Notes under the pieces: model-generated
What the model was told of the DNA's origin: nothing
Database searches by the model: none
The model's input: only the letters and a program-made list of their open reading frames with translations
Translations under genes and position numbers: made by a program
In this document: in pieces, positions 1 to 9,564 of the stretch
Layout: the number at the start of each line of letters is the position of its first letter
Position numbering within the stretch: position 1 is the first letter of the stretch
Source: a virus
Length of the DNA stretch: 23,748 nucleotides
Virus record (IMG/VR): IMGVR_UViG_3300031933_000101
Coordinates: 1-23,748 of that record
Strand: one strand, 5' to 3'

Positions 1-964
1 CCGAATCGAACCCAGCATCGATCAAGGACAAATCTGACGAAGCGATTAAAAACACTCTGTACCATTCGGGTGCGGTTCCGCTTGTCTCTAGCGTCAACCC
101 TGACGGGAACCCGCCAGCGTCCGTTCCTTCGGACCATGCTGCGTCAATCTGTTTTGTCAGGCCGGTCGCTAAAGTTATAATCGCCTGGTTTGTGCTGTCC
201 CGGCATGCGCCAGCAGATATATCTATGTCGTGGGATGCGTCGGTCCCGTTCGCGATATTCAACCCATAATGTGACGCGCCAAGCATTACGCTTGCTGCGT
301 TTAGGCTTGCAGGAGTTACAGCTGCGGCAGTGTCTTCCCCTGCTTGTGTATCCGCGTCGGTAGCGAACCTCATCACCCCTTTAAGGACGCTTGTCGCATC
401 GGCGTCGATCTTTTCCAAAGTCACTGCGCCTTTGGCAAGTTTCTCCGTTACAATTGAGCCGTTTTCAACTATGGTATATTGTGGCGTTTCGTTTGTCACA
501 GCATCCCCGGTTTCGTTCCACCCGAGGACTTTCCCCGCCTCGGGATGCGGCAGGTCGGTACTCGCTCCGGAAGTATCGAAATCGGGGAGCTTAAACGACA
601 CGCCGACTTGTCGGGACAGTTGTTGTATCTGCATAACGATCCGGTCAAGCTCTTGCTCAAGAGTGTCCGGCCTAAAACCGTCTCCTTGTATCAAGTCAAG
701 CCGTTGCGTGTAATCAACGTCCCGCACGACAATCAATTTCCCGTCGCTGTATGTTGCAACCGTAGTAAGCTCACCGCCACTTTCACTGCCCGCTCCCGTT
801 AGGGTATAATCGGTTGTGAGCGTCAGAGGACCTGAAATGTCACCGGCTGCATCTTCACGATAGACCGTCAAATCTGAGTCTTGGAGGAAATAAAAAGGGA
901 CGGTATAAACCGTCCCCCCTGTGCACACGAAAATGGTTTTACTAGTTTCGCTCGATAATGCCAT
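1..964 (-). CDS. Tail fibre protein, N-terminal part (runs off the window)
   Basis: This reading frame is open from an ATG at 964 to the window edge, so only the first 321 codons are visible and the receptor-binding tip is missing. The first ~130 residues (starting MALSSETSKTIFVCTGG) look like the T7-type fibre adaptor that fixes the fibre to the tail tube: a beta-rich head followed by the helical stretch DTLEQELDRIVMQIQQLSRQ. Next come linker motifs common in phage fibres, KGVMRFATDADTQAG and AAAVTPASLNAAS (about residues 195-225), which lead into the shaft. The start overlaps the stop of the preceding 2046-aa gene by one base (TAATG), so it is the next gene of the late operon. Expected role: host recognition at the cell surface. 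The family assignment rests on motif and position. Host range cannot be inferred without the C-terminus. Confidence 0.82.
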   Translation of the reverse strand, partial: MALSSETSKTIFVCTGGTVYTVPFYFLQDSDLTVYREDAAGDISGPLTLTTDYTLTGAGSESGGELTTVATYSDGKLIVVRDVDYTQRLDLIQGDGFRPDTLEQELDRIVMQIQQLSRQVGVSFKLPDFDTSGASTDLPHPEAGKVLGWNETGDAVTNETPQYTIVENGSIVTEKLAKGAVTLEKIDADATSVLKGVMRFATDADTQAGEDTAAAVTPASLNAASVMLGASHYGLNIANGTDASHDIDISAGACRDSTNQAIITLATGLTKQIDAAWSEGTDAGGFPSGLTLETSGTAPEWYRVFLIASSDLSLIDAGFDS

Positions 965-3900
965 TATTCACCCTTCCGCTTTGGGAATATGAGATTGACG
1001 GCTGTTCCATCGCCGCTTTCAACCTGGTCATAGCCTTTTTTAAGCCGCTTATATACCTGCGATACTGGGACGCCAGTGGCGTAGCTCCCAATTTCAGAAA
1101 GGCCGAAAATAACCTTTCCGGCATCTTCGGAGCTGAACTCGCCAGCAAACATATTAGCCCCCGCATCAACCGAATCCTTGCCAAGTCTTGATACGATGTT
1201 CACGAATTCAAGCGCCGGTGTCGATACCGCATCCCCATATCCGCTTCTGAGCGAATACCCAACAACATCGCGCACAACAGGAAAACCCTGCACGTTGTGA
1301 CCAACAATTTCCTTGGCGATTTCTTCAGGTTCGGGTGGCTCCCCTGTGCGCAAGTAAGCAAGCAGCACCAGCGGGGCGACAGGCTGAGCCACGCACGCCC
1401 AGAACATTTTCGTCATGAACTCATGCAGAGGCATCTTCCCAGCGCGAAAGGCTGCAACATACGCCCTTTGTACGTTCCCGAAATTGCCAGCAAAGCCGAA
1501 AAACGGTGTTACCAGCCGCCCGACAGAAGCAAGGCCCTCTGTGGACCGCTGCATGTGGGACAGTTCAAGTTCATTGCCTGCGGGCTGCAACGTCCTTATT
1601 TTCAGGTCTGCGGTAGAAACTGCTCGTTCAATGTCGCCGCCATTTCTAGCCAATTCGCCCTTAAACGTTCCAAGCCATGACGGGAGGAATACCATAGAGT
1701 CGGCCGCTATGATTCCGAAGTACCCGGCCGAAACCAAGTCTTCGTGCGAATAGCCTAAAATCTCCTTTTCCGGCGCAAACTTATACATCTTGCGCTTAAA
1801 GTCTTTGTCATACTGCGTATATCTAGAACGCATGTATGCCGACAATTTAAGCACAGCATCATATGAGTCTTTTGGGTTCTTGAAAAACGCCAAATAGCCG
1901 ATAGCTAAGTCAACCTTATTGACCTCGGCCAAGGCCATGAAAAACCCGCCGAAGTTTTTTACCGCCGTGACCACGTTCCAAGCCATGTAAAACGCCGAAC
2001 TTTTTTTCATGGCGCTGTCAAGGGTTCGGTCCCACCTAGAACCGCCAGATTTTTCAGGCCTAATGATATGCTTTAACGATGGCCTGATTAAGCGGTAAAG
2101 CTCGTTCCCTAAAACCCTTACGGCTTCGGTTCGGTAGATATTGTGTTGTGTTACCCTGTCAACGTCCCGCACAGCTTGTGCCAGGTGGGTAAACCGCAAG
2201 ACATCTTCGAGGTGTTCACTTAAAACCGACATTGACAGCTTGACCGGAAGCCCTGCCCCATTTGCGGTACGCTGTTTGGAGAACCCGCTTTTGGCCGATG
2301 GCGTCTGAAACACAGCCTCTTGTCGAGAAAGCATGTCGCTTTTTTCGTCCCATAATCCCGCCATGAAAGACAAACTGCCGTCATACCGGATCGGGAAATA
2401 GCCACCAGGGTGTTCTATCTCTGTCCCGTCATTCGCTCTGACCATGATCGGTCGAGCGTGAACTTTTTTCATGCGGGAGTGTTTTATTTTCAAGTGAACG
2501 CTGTCTGCCTGCGGAAATAGAGAATCGACAGAATCTAATATCCCCCTTATCGCGGCCCAATCATCCACGGACAAAATGCTCGTCAACTCGACAATCTGAT
2601 CTTCCGACATGGGCATGCCGTCGATGGTGAACCCAGACGATACCCTTTGCATGTTGTCTGCGGTGCCAATGTTCAGCGCCATCATGACAACATTTTCAAA
2701 CGTCCATTGCCGGTTGTCGGCTTTGTAACAGTCGGGAACCGGAACGGATGTCTTTATCTCGTTGCCGTTCTTTTTCCAAGACGTTATCAGTTGCGTCAGG
2801 TGAGGCTGAATTTTCTTCCCCATATCCTCTTTTGCCACGTACAAGGCATCCAGAGATTTTGCGAGACGCCCCCACAATTCCCTGACATTCACCCCGACTT
2901 TGCTTTTTTTGGAAACCCCCTCCCATCCGTCCATTTGCCGGAATATCCACAAGGGCAACTTAGTAGAAGCAAAGTACGATTCTTTCACGTCTTGGATTTT
3001 TCGAGCCAAAGAACCGTGTCGGGCTATTTTCTTCCCTTTCATCTTTGCCGTTTCGACAACCGCTTTCTCGGCAAGGGATGCAATCGATGTTTTCTCGTCG
3101 GACAGCAAGCCTTTTTTTATTTCCCGTCCGCGCCCGACAAGGAATTTCAACAGGTCGTCCAGTTCTTGAATTTCGCCCCAGGTCATTTCCGATGTGGCGC
3201 GGTCGTCTGTTTTCAGGTTTTCCGATATAAACGGGGCCCCAATCGAGGTTATTTCATCGACGTTTGCATTTAAATCGTCAATGAACTTCGACAGCGAAGG
3301 GGTGTCTTCATTTACGTCCAGCCTCCGCGAAACCATTTGATTTCTAAGCATAAGCTGGTTGATCTGCTGCCGGTATTCATAGGCAACGTCCGATTTCACG
3401 GCCCGTTTCCATCTGGTTTGCATCTTGCGGTAAGCTTCGTTGGCGCGGTAGTGCGCGGCAATGAGCGCCTCGTTCATTCTGGCTTTTTCGTTTAAGTCGA
3501 AAGCCTTTGTCCAGTCTCCCGCTTTGACCGCCTTGATAACCTGTTGGCGGAGTTTCCGCGACGTGGTGAGAATCTTACTGATCCTTATGGCGTCTCCGAC
3601 CTTTTGCGCGTCGGTGGTCTGGTCGGCCCAAATGCGTAGAGCCTTGCGCGCCAAAGCCGCCCTTCCCGCCGCTTCCTTACGCGCCAGCCACTTGCTTTCA
3701 AGCTCCATCTGCTTGCGTGATTGCGCGGTGCGTATGGCTTCTTCCGTGGTCAATTCCTGATCGTGTTCGATTTCCAACTGTGCCACTCGCTGTTCAATCC
3801 ACTGCTGCCGCGTTTTTGCCTTGGTCATCGCGTCCACGAATTCACGCGCCGATTCATACCCGGCTTCAATGGCCGCATGTTCGATATCGAGCCCGTCTTT

Positions 3901-6900
3901 TTTAAATAGCCCTTTGACACTTGGCAAGTTTATCTTGCCGAACAGCCGCACTACGCTGGCCTTGTCGATGCCTCCTTTCTCTACCAGCATATCCATAGCC
4001 TTGTAAACAGGCTCTTGCTTTATTTCTTCCTTGGCTTGTGCGCGGTATGCCTTGAGTCGTTCATCCAACTTGCCTACGCGCTGTTTGTCTTTCTTTTCTG
4101 TAGCCTCTGCGTTTTCGGACGCGCTGCGGTATTCTTTGATTTCCGCGTTGGTCGCTCCCGCCTCTTTTAAAAACTTCTCGTCGAGGATAGCGATCTGAGC
4201 CGCAAGTTCTCGCGCTTGTTGAATCTCCTCTTCTGTGGCAACCAGCCGGTCAAACACCCTTCGCAGGTCGTCGTTTATTTCTACCTGCAAGGCGTCGGCG
4301 GTGCGGTAAATCTTCACCAGCCACGACTTGAACTGACGGAACGCGGCACGCAATCCGGCAACGGGGGCTTCCCCTTCGCGCAAGTATGCCTCAAAGCCTC
4401 GCGCAAATTGCTCGTGCTGTTCCGTGGTCAGCTCACCGTCAACGCCGAGCCATTCCTTAATGGCTTTCCACTCTTCGACCTGCACGCCGTAGGTTTCGGC
4501 TACGTGCTGCAAGTCGCTTAAAAAGAAATGACCAAGTTCATGCAGAAAGGTGGACAGGTTTGCGCTCTCGAAAAGCGTGATAAGCGTTTTCCCGTCGCCG
4601 GTAAGTATTGCACCACGGGGGGCGGTGTCGGTGCGGAAGAACGTACCTTGTCCTCCACCCTGATAAAGATGGTCTTCTCCAACCTTCTCGGCGACGGAGT
4701 TATCAAAAAGCATAGCCCCGTTGCTGGTCTTTATCCCAACTATCTCGTTCGGCTCTATGACGTTTTCATAAATCCATTCATCAAATTGGCCGCGATTCCA
4801 GTCCCACATATCGGCACTGTCAACAATATCGGCAGGGTCCAGTGCCGCGACAAAATCATCAACGCTTAACTCTTCGACGGAAGCCGGGAGCCTGCCTTTC
4901 TCTTCATCCGCAAGATAAGCATCGCGTGCGAGTTCTTGGAACTCCGCAACCGGCATCAGCCTACTTATGGGTACGCGCCACGCAGTATCGCCAAAATGCG
5001 AGATAGCGTCCTGGTCATCGGCCCACTGCGACCATTCATCTTCGTTCAGGGTTTCGCCCTTGAATCGGTAGACATATTCTTTTTTGCTTTGCTGAAACTG
5101 CACCTGCCCCAACTGGTGAAGCTCGGCAAACTCGTCAAAATTCTGCCGCTGAATGGTGATGCCGAATCGTTTTAGATGTTCCGCCGCTTCAATTCCGGTC
5201 AGCTTTGCCAACACGTTGGCGCGGGCGATGATCGGCATAATGCTGTACGAGGCGTTGTCACCCTTCACCCCTGCGTCTTCTAGCTGGGCCTTAAGGTCGG
5301 CTTCAATTTGATCTACCATGTCAGGAGAAATTAGACGCCGTTGCTCTTCATCGTACAGCTCTTTAATCCGGACGTTCGCGGCACTTTCGGCTTGCACATC
5401 GGCCTCGGCTGCGTTAACCGTGGTTTCCTCTGCGCTGATACTCAGATCGTTCTGGAATAACGTCATGGCTTGGTCGGTACCGACGCCCGCAGCAACCTTC
5501 CCGAAGTCCATTTCTACTGCGCCACCGGTTTGTAACGCCGTGATAAGCTCGGTTCGGCTTACACCATACTGCTCCGCCCATGTCGTTACTTCCTGCTGAG
5601 TCATGCCCTGTTCATCGACCAGCGTTTCAATGATGCGGTCTGATTGAAGATATATCTTCTCCACGCCGTTTTTCCGCCCAACGCGGCTCATGAATTCGGC
5701 AAACGCTTCTGGCGACCGCTCCTTCAACCGCGACGCCTCGGCGGATGAGGCAACATCAACCATCTTGTTTTTCCGAACCTCCGCTTCCGTCTTGGCTTTG
5801 TGAGCGGCTTGGATGTCTCCGGCAAGGGTAACGCCACCTCCAGCCATGCCGAGCACCGCCATGCCTTTCCCGACCTTTGCGGCCACCTGTTGCAACTGCT
5901 CCATAGTCGCGGGGTCTTTGATCGTCTGCACAATGCCCTGGTCCTGCAACACCCCGCTGACGACAATGTTAGTCAATTCCTGCGCCATTTCGGTCGTAAC
6001 TTCGCCGGTCCACGCCATTGCGTAGTTTTTGGCGAAATCGAAAAACGCTTTGCGAATTGTCGGGTTGGAAAGCACCAAGCCCTTAACGCCGTTCGACATA
6101 ACTTTTCGCAACCCAGGAATGACTTTCGCCAGAGCCGAAAAGCCGACCGTTTCTAGGGTGGCGTTGGCGACACCGACAAGCTCGGCGGCTACGGCGGCTG
6201 TTTTGTCGTCTATCTGGTTGCCTTCGCCGTCCTGCAAGGTGCGAAACTCGCGGAACGCCTGCCCCGCTTCCACGTCGTGCGCATGCTCGAAATACCCAAC
6301 GCGGAGACCTATCCCAGCACCAGCCAAGGCCCCGGCAGGGGCGGTAATCGGTGCGGCAATCTCTCCGGTAGGTGCTGCGGCCACAGCTCCGGCACCGGCA
6401 CCTGTTATAGCACCGGTCAAGCCGCGTTCCATAACTTTAGGCGACTTCATCGACTCGAACATTTGGCCGACAAGCTCAGACGCTGCCGGGATGAATGATG
6501 ACAGGCCCGTATCTGTGGTCTCATAATTGCTGGCCGCGTCGAGCTTGGCGAGGTATTCAAGCTGATCGGGAGGTAAGTCTTTGCCCTGCAATATGAGCCG
6601 CCGCCGTTGTTCCCACAGCACCCCGCCCCGGTCCATTGCTTGTCCGGAAATGAATTCGCGGTATGTGTCGGTGCCCTTGACGAAACCAGGAACGAGAGAC
6701 GAAGAAAGCCCCCCAATGTTCTTCACGGCCTCCGCGTTTACAGCTTCCTGCTGCTGCTTTTTCAAAGCGGATGTCTTTTCCTCAATGGTGGCGAGGTTCT
6801 CAAGATCGTCCTGTGCCAGCGACATGAACCATGCATCTCTCGTCTGCCCTACAAGCACGGGGGCGCGGTCCCGCAACTTGTCGAAATCAGGCATATTTGC

Positions 6901-7104
6901 CGCCCTGCGAGCAACGTCAAGGTTGTCCTTGACAGCTTTTTGAGACACCCCTAGCTTAGATGATAAATTGTAAAGCTCTGCCGCCTCATCGGGGCTACGG
7001 TCGGCCTGCTTATACGCCTGTTGCGGGGTTGGCGGCTTTTCGACCGTTTCCCATTTTTCGTGCTTCTTCTCGGACCATGTGCCGTCTGCGCGCAAAATTT
7101 CCAT
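964..7104 (-). CDS. Giant internal virion/ejection protein, large polyvalent type with HELGH zincin motif
   Basis: At 2046 residues this is the largest gene here, and it sits where T7-like phages encode the internal core protein gp16 that is injected with the DNA. The N-terminus is soluble and helical. Two Ala/Gly-rich hydrophobic stretches (about residues 227-275 and 410-430) could insert into membrane. A metalloprotease-like HELGH motif lies at residues 855-859 and is followed by FARGFEAYLREGEAP and FKSWLVKIYR, a pattern known from phage 'large polyvalent proteins'. A long charged, coiled-coil-rich region spans about residues 950-1330. The last ~370 residues (from about RWDRTLDSAMKKSS, including LVTPFFGFAGNFGNVQRAYV) resemble the LPD38-type C-terminal domain of those proteins. 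I see no lytic transglycosylase signature such as T7 gp16 has. The start at 7104 has only a weak AGG upstream. The next gene, the fibre, overlaps its stop. The ejection role is inferred from size, position and composition. Confidence 0.8.
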   Translation of the reverse strand: MEILRADGTWSEKKHEKWETVEKPPTPQQAYKQADRSPDEAAELYNLSSKLGVSQKAVKDNLDVARRAANMPDFDKLRDRAPVLVGQTRDAWFMSLAQDDLENLATIEEKTSALKKQQQEAVNAEAVKNIGGLSSSLVPGFVKGTDTYREFISGQAMDRGGVLWEQRRRLILQGKDLPPDQLEYLAKLDAASNYETTDTGLSSFIPAASELVGQMFESMKSPKVMERGLTGAITGAGAGAVAAAPTGEIAAPITAPAGALAGAGIGLRVGYFEHAHDVEAGQAFREFRTLQDGEGNQIDDKTAAVAAELVGVANATLETVGFSALAKVIPGLRKVMSNGVKGLVLSNPTIRKAFFDFAKNYAMAWTGEVTTEMAQELTNIVVSGVLQDQGIVQTIKDPATMEQLQQVAAKVGKGMAVLGMAGGGVTLAGDIQAAHKAKTEAEVRKNKMVDVASSAEASRLKERSPEAFAEFMSRVGRKNGVEKIYLQSDRIIETLVDEQGMTQQEVTTWAEQYGVSRTELITALQTGGAVEMDFGKVAAGVGTDQAMTLFQNDLSISAEETTVNAAEADVQAESAANVRIKELYDEEQRRLISPDMVDQIEADLKAQLEDAGVKGDNASYSIMPIIARANVLAKLTGIEAAEHLKRFGITIQRQNFDEFAELHQLGQVQFQQSKKEYVYRFKGETLNEDEWSQWADDQDAISHFGDTAWRVPISRLMPVAEFQELARDAYLADEEKGRLPASVEELSVDDFVAALDPADIVDSADMWDWNRGQFDEWIYENVIEPNEIVGIKTSNGAMLFDNSVAEKVGEDHLYQGGGQGTFFRTDTAPRGAILTGDGKTLITLFESANLSTFLHELGHFFLSDLQHVAETYGVQVEEWKAIKEWLGVDGELTTEQHEQFARGFEAYLREGEAPVAGLRAAFRQFKSWLVKIYRTADALQVEINDDLRRVFDRLVATEEEIQQARELAAQIAILDEKFLKEAGATNAEIKEYRSASENAEATEKKDKQRVGKLDERLKAYRAQAKEEIKQEPVYKAMDMLVEKGGIDKASVVRLFGKINLPSVKGLFKKDGLDIEHAAIEAGYESAREFVDAMTKAKTRQQWIEQRVAQLEIEHDQELTTEEAIRTAQSRKQMELESKWLARKEAAGRAALARKALRIWADQTTDAQKVGDAIRISKILTTSRKLRQQVIKAVKAGDWTKAFDLNEKARMNEALIAAHYRANEAYRKMQTRWKRAVKSDVAYEYRQQINQLMLRNQMVSRRLDVNEDTPSLSKFIDDLNANVDEITSIGAPFISENLKTDDRATSEMTWGEIQELDDLLKFLVGRGREIKKGLLSDEKTSIASLAEKAVVETAKMKGKKIARHGSLARKIQDVKESYFASTKLPLWIFRQMDGWEGVSKKSKVGVNVRELWGRLAKSLDALYVAKEDMGKKIQPHLTQLITSWKKNGNEIKTSVPVPDCYKADNRQWTFENVVMMALNIGTADNMQRVSSGFTIDGMPMSEDQIVELTSILSVDDWAAIRGILDSVDSLFPQADSVHLKIKHSRMKKVHARPIMVRANDGTEIEHPGGYFPIRYDGSLSFMAGLWDEKSDMLSRQEAVFQTPSAKSGFSKQRTANGAGLPVKLSMSVLSEHLEDVLRFTHLAQAVRDVDRVTQHNIYRTEAVRVLGNELYRLIRPSLKHIIRPEKSGGSRWDRTLDSAMKKSSAFYMAWNVVTAVKNFGGFFMALAEVNKVDLAIGYLAFFKNPKDSYDAVLKLSAYMRSRYTQYDKDFKRKMYKFAPEKEILGYSHEDLVSAGYFGIIAADSMVFLPSWLGTFKGELARNGGDIERAVSTADLKIRTLQPAGNELELSHMQRSTEGLASVGRLVTPFFGFAGNFGNVQRAYVAAFRAGKMPLHEFMTKMFWACVAQPVAPLVLLAYLRTGEPPEPEEIAKEIVGHNVQGFPVVRDVVGYSLRSGYGDAVSTPALEFVNIVSRLGKDSVDAGANMFAGEFSSEDAGKVIFGLSEIGSYATGVPVSQVYKRLKKGYDQVESGDGTAVNLIFPKRKGE

Positions 7105-7111
7105 TTTTTTA

Positions 7112-7139
7112 TTGCCTGCCGCCGTGATGGTGGTATATT
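7112..7139 (+). promoter_or_regulatory. Sigma-70-like promoter of the plus-strand moron gene
   Basis: TTGCCT (7112-7117) and TATATT (7134-7139) are separated by 16 bases, and a TGG precedes the -10 box. It lies about 40 bases upstream of a very strong ribosome-binding site (AAAGGAGG) for the gene at 7180. It points against the surrounding late operon. The call is a consensus match by eye. Confidence 0.5.
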
Positions 7140-7179
7140 TTAAAAACAGTTATTAACAAACAGCTATAAAGGAGGTTTT

Positions 7180-7413
7180 ATGAGATGGGCCTGTCTGATT
7201 ATAAACGCCGTGCTATTTGTTTTCCCAATTAGCCTTATCATCCACGGGAAAGATATAGATTTGGCCTTCGCGGTAGCTGCTCTCATCATTGGCAACACCA
7301 TGGCACTAACGGAGTTTGACCCTGTGGTGCCACTTAAGTGCGTGCGGCTTTACTTCCATCGTAAAAAACTTGAAGAGGAAGCTAGAATTGCCGAACTCAA
7401 AAAATCATCCTAA
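7180..7413 (+). CDS. Two-helix membrane protein, moron-like gene inside the late operon
   Basis: The 77-residue product has two hydrophobic segments, about residues 4-22 (CLIINAVLFVFPISLII) and 26-44 (IDLAFAVAALIIGNTMAL), joined by a short HGKD loop. A basic/acidic helical tail follows (FHRKKLEEEARIAELKK). It should therefore be an inner-membrane protein with a cytoplasmic tail. AAAGGAGG stands 5 bases before the ATG, and a promoter-like pair lies just upstream. The gene reads opposite to both neighbours and its stop overlaps the end of the internal-protein gene by 4 bases. An independent unit of this kind in a virion operon is the classic moron arrangement, whose products often alter the host envelope or exclude other phages. 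That function is only a hypothesis. I do not recognise the family, and a holin-like role cannot be excluded. Confidence 0.8.
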   Translation: MRWACLIINAVLFVFPISLIIHGKDIDLAFAVAALIIGNTMALTEFDPVVPLKCVRLYFHRKKLEEEARIAELKKSS

Positions 7414-9131
7414 CGGGCTTTCTCGCGCATCTTCTGCCCATCAACGGTCATATAGTAATGGTACCCACCGCGCTGCCCAAGATAAAAGGCGCTCTGGTCT
7501 TCGTCCCAAATAGCGCCCGGCCATTCCCCGGCTTTACGGATTTTACTTACTTCGCGTTGGATGTATGTTTGGCGCTGTTCACGCTTATACCTAGCCTTGT
7601 CTGCTTCTGGCGTTGTCTTGATAACCGCCTGCTCGCCTGCCGTGTAGTCTTCTAAGTCAAGCGCCCCAAAATCCCACGTTGCTTTTTCTACGTCTGGCTG
7701 TGCAAGCTCCGTCCCCATCTTCACGATTTCGTTATAAGACGGATTGCGCTTGTTGACGCTGCGGAATTCTAAAACGTCCTGATACAAGACCTTCATAAAC
7801 CGCGCCTTGTCCTGGTCGTCTTTGAATATATCGCGCAAGTCACCTTTAAGAGTTTCAACGGCTTTGCCAAGGCTAGGCACCTCGCGCACTTTGCCAACTT
7901 CGGTCATGAGACTCTTGGCGTCTGATGGGTCAAGTTGTCCCTGGTTCGCGGCTCGCATCAAGTCAAGCTCCTGCCAGTCGCCAGACAAGACCTTCTCATA
8001 AGCCAAAAACCATTGGTTTAGCCGGTTTGTTTTCTCCCCGTCCTCGCCTCCTGTGGCACGCCTTAGCCAGCTTTTCACCTGTAGCTTCTGTGTAGGCTCA
8101 AGTCCTCCGTCTTTATCGATCGACGCAATGGAAACGTTCTCACCGTCATTGAAAATACGGTTGTAATATCGCTCTAGGCGGTCAAATTGCTTTTCATTGT
8201 CGATCTTGTCCTGTACCGCATGTTTGTGCGTCAGGTTGGAGATAACGGCGTTCCTGACATCATCGTCGTCAATGTCTTGTGCGAGCTCAAGCTGTGAAGC
8301 AGGCGTTCCCGCTATGGATTCAATCCGGTCTGTTTCCTTGTCGGCCTCGAACGGCACCCGCTCCTTTTCGGCCAACTCCGTAAGCGTTACAAGGTCGGAC
8401 GGTTCGAGAACCTTCTTTATTTTGTCGTCGGCAAGAAGTTCTTTTGTGCGGATTGGATCATCGTGCAACAACGTGCTTAATGCCGTCTTGGTAATCGTCG
8501 CCGCCGCCACCCGCTTGCCGTTTTTTACCGCTTGTGCATTGCCTGTGGGGCCGACAATAAACTCTATCTGCTCGTTCATGTTGGCAATGGCAATGTTTAT
8601 TTCCTCAACACCGCCGCCTGCCTGCAAGTCGGAAGCAAGTTGTTTTTCTGCAACATCCTGCGTGTCTTGCAGGGTCTGTCTGCGCCATTCCTGAATTTGC
8701 GTAGATTCCCAAGCCGCGAAGTTGCGCCGGTATGAGTTCTCTACATATCCAAGGTGCTCAATGGCCTTGTCGCGGTATCTCTTATTGACACCGTGCTTTG
8801 ATAACAGCTCGTCTTTCCACTTGCGCGAGTTGTCGTTATAGTTCTGATAGACCCCTTTAAATCCGGTCTGCTCGTTCGCAAGTGCGGCCTGTCCTTGACG
8901 TTCCTGTTTAGTCTTTTCCCACTCTTCAAGGGATCTCTGCTGGAACTCGTTTTTTGCCGCGAGGATGGCCGTGCGCTGTTCGCGTTCTTCCTTCCGTTGC
9001 GCGAACTGCATCAGGGCGTTGCCGAAGTTTTCACCAGCGTCGGCTACCGCTTGGTCTGCCGTGTTTCGTTTATACCCACCGACCGATGTCGGTAGGCTTA
9101 TGCTGCTTTCGTAGGTTGGTATCCTAGGCAC
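7410..9131 (-). CDS. Internal virion protein, long alpha-helical (gp15-like position)
   Basis: The product is 573 residues, rich in Glu, Lys, Gln and Ala, with long helical and coiled-coil stretches (for example NALMQFAQRKEEREQRTAIL near the N-terminus), no membrane segment and almost no Cys. It falls between a gp14-like protein and a gp16-like giant, where T7 encodes core protein gp15, and probably has the same part in the ejected internal core. I chose a GTG start at 9131: AGGGGG lies 6 bases upstream, the resulting N-terminus MPRIPTYESS is a sensible one, and it overlaps the previous stop by only a few bases. An in-frame ATG at 9158 (MALINRGRP) is possible but would overlap the upstream gene by 35 bases. 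Assignment by position and composition, not by a diagnostic motif. Confidence 0.75.
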   Translation of the reverse strand: MPRIPTYESSISLPTSVGGYKRNTADQAVADAGENFGNALMQFAQRKEEREQRTAILAAKNEFQQRSLEEWEKTKQERQGQAALANEQTGFKGVYQNYNDNSRKWKDELLSKHGVNKRYRDKAIEHLGYVENSYRRNFAAWESTQIQEWRRQTLQDTQDVAEKQLASDLQAGGGVEEINIAIANMNEQIEFIVGPTGNAQAVKNGKRVAAATITKTALSTLLHDDPIRTKELLADDKIKKVLEPSDLVTLTELAEKERVPFEADKETDRIESIAGTPASQLELAQDIDDDDVRNAVISNLTHKHAVQDKIDNEKQFDRLERYYNRIFNDGENVSIASIDKDGGLEPTQKLQVKSWLRRATGGEDGEKTNRLNQWFLAYEKVLSGDWQELDLMRAANQGQLDPSDAKSLMTEVGKVREVPSLGKAVETLKGDLRDIFKDDQDKARFMKVLYQDVLEFRSVNKRNPSYNEIVKMGTELAQPDVEKATWDFGALDLEDYTAGEQAVIKTTPEADKARYKREQRQTYIQREVSKIRKAGEWPGAIWDEDQSAFYLGQRGGYHYYMTVDGQKMREKAR

Positions 9132-9564
9132 TGGTCGCCCCCTGTTGATAAGCGCCATAAGACAGCACAGAAGAACCCACCTTGCCAACTGTGGATGCGA
9201 CCGCGCCTGTCGCCCGACTGCTGTAATTCTTCGCCGCCACTGTGGCCTTGTTCGATTGCGCTTCACCGCCAACCATAATAGCGGTCATGTCTTCTGCAGA
9301 TTCCTGCAAAGTTGATGCGAACACATCTTGTACGCTGCCGGACATAAGAGAGACGCCAGCTTTTGCGTACCCTACACGCTGCTTACCCATTATCTTTTGG
9401 GTGCGCTCGAATTGCCGTCTTGCCTCAACCGCCGCTTTCTTGCGCTGGTACTCGGCTTCGTTCTCGGCTACTTTTTCGTTGAATTTGGCCGTTTGATAAG
9501 AGGTGTAGCCGCCGTAAGCCGCAGCCGCCACGGATACAGCCAATGCCGCCGCCGCAAGTCCCAT
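9124..9564 (-). CDS. Internal virion protein, gp14-like
   Basis: The 146-residue product opens with an Ala-rich hydrophobic segment (MGLAAAALAVSVAAAAYGGY, residues 1-20). A charged coiled coil follows (about 25-60), then a conserved-looking core GVSLMSGSVQDVFASTLQES (about 71-90) and a Gly/Ser/Ala tail. Small virion proteins with an N-terminal membrane segment, a helical middle and a '(A/S)GV.L.GS..DV' motif are usual at this position in T7- and P22-like podoviruses. They are ejected and are thought to form part of the channel through the outer membrane. The ATG at 9564 shares its A with the TAA stop of the GNAT gene, so the two are translationally coupled. A TTG two codons upstream is in frame but less likely. 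Confidence 0.7.
   Translation of the reverse strand: MGLAAAALAVSVAAAAYGGYTSYQTAKFNEKVAENEAEYQRKKAAVEARRQFERTQKIMGKQRVGYAKAGVSLMSGSVQDVFASTLQESAEDMTAIMVGGEAQSNKATVAAKNYSSRATGAVASTVGKVGSSVLSYGAYQQGATSA

Noticed and set aside
1-964. Diversity-generating retroelement target in the fibre gene (as in BPP-1)
   Set aside because: The fibre C-terminus, template repeat and reverse transcriptase are not in the window; nothing here supports it beyond BPP-1-like head genes.
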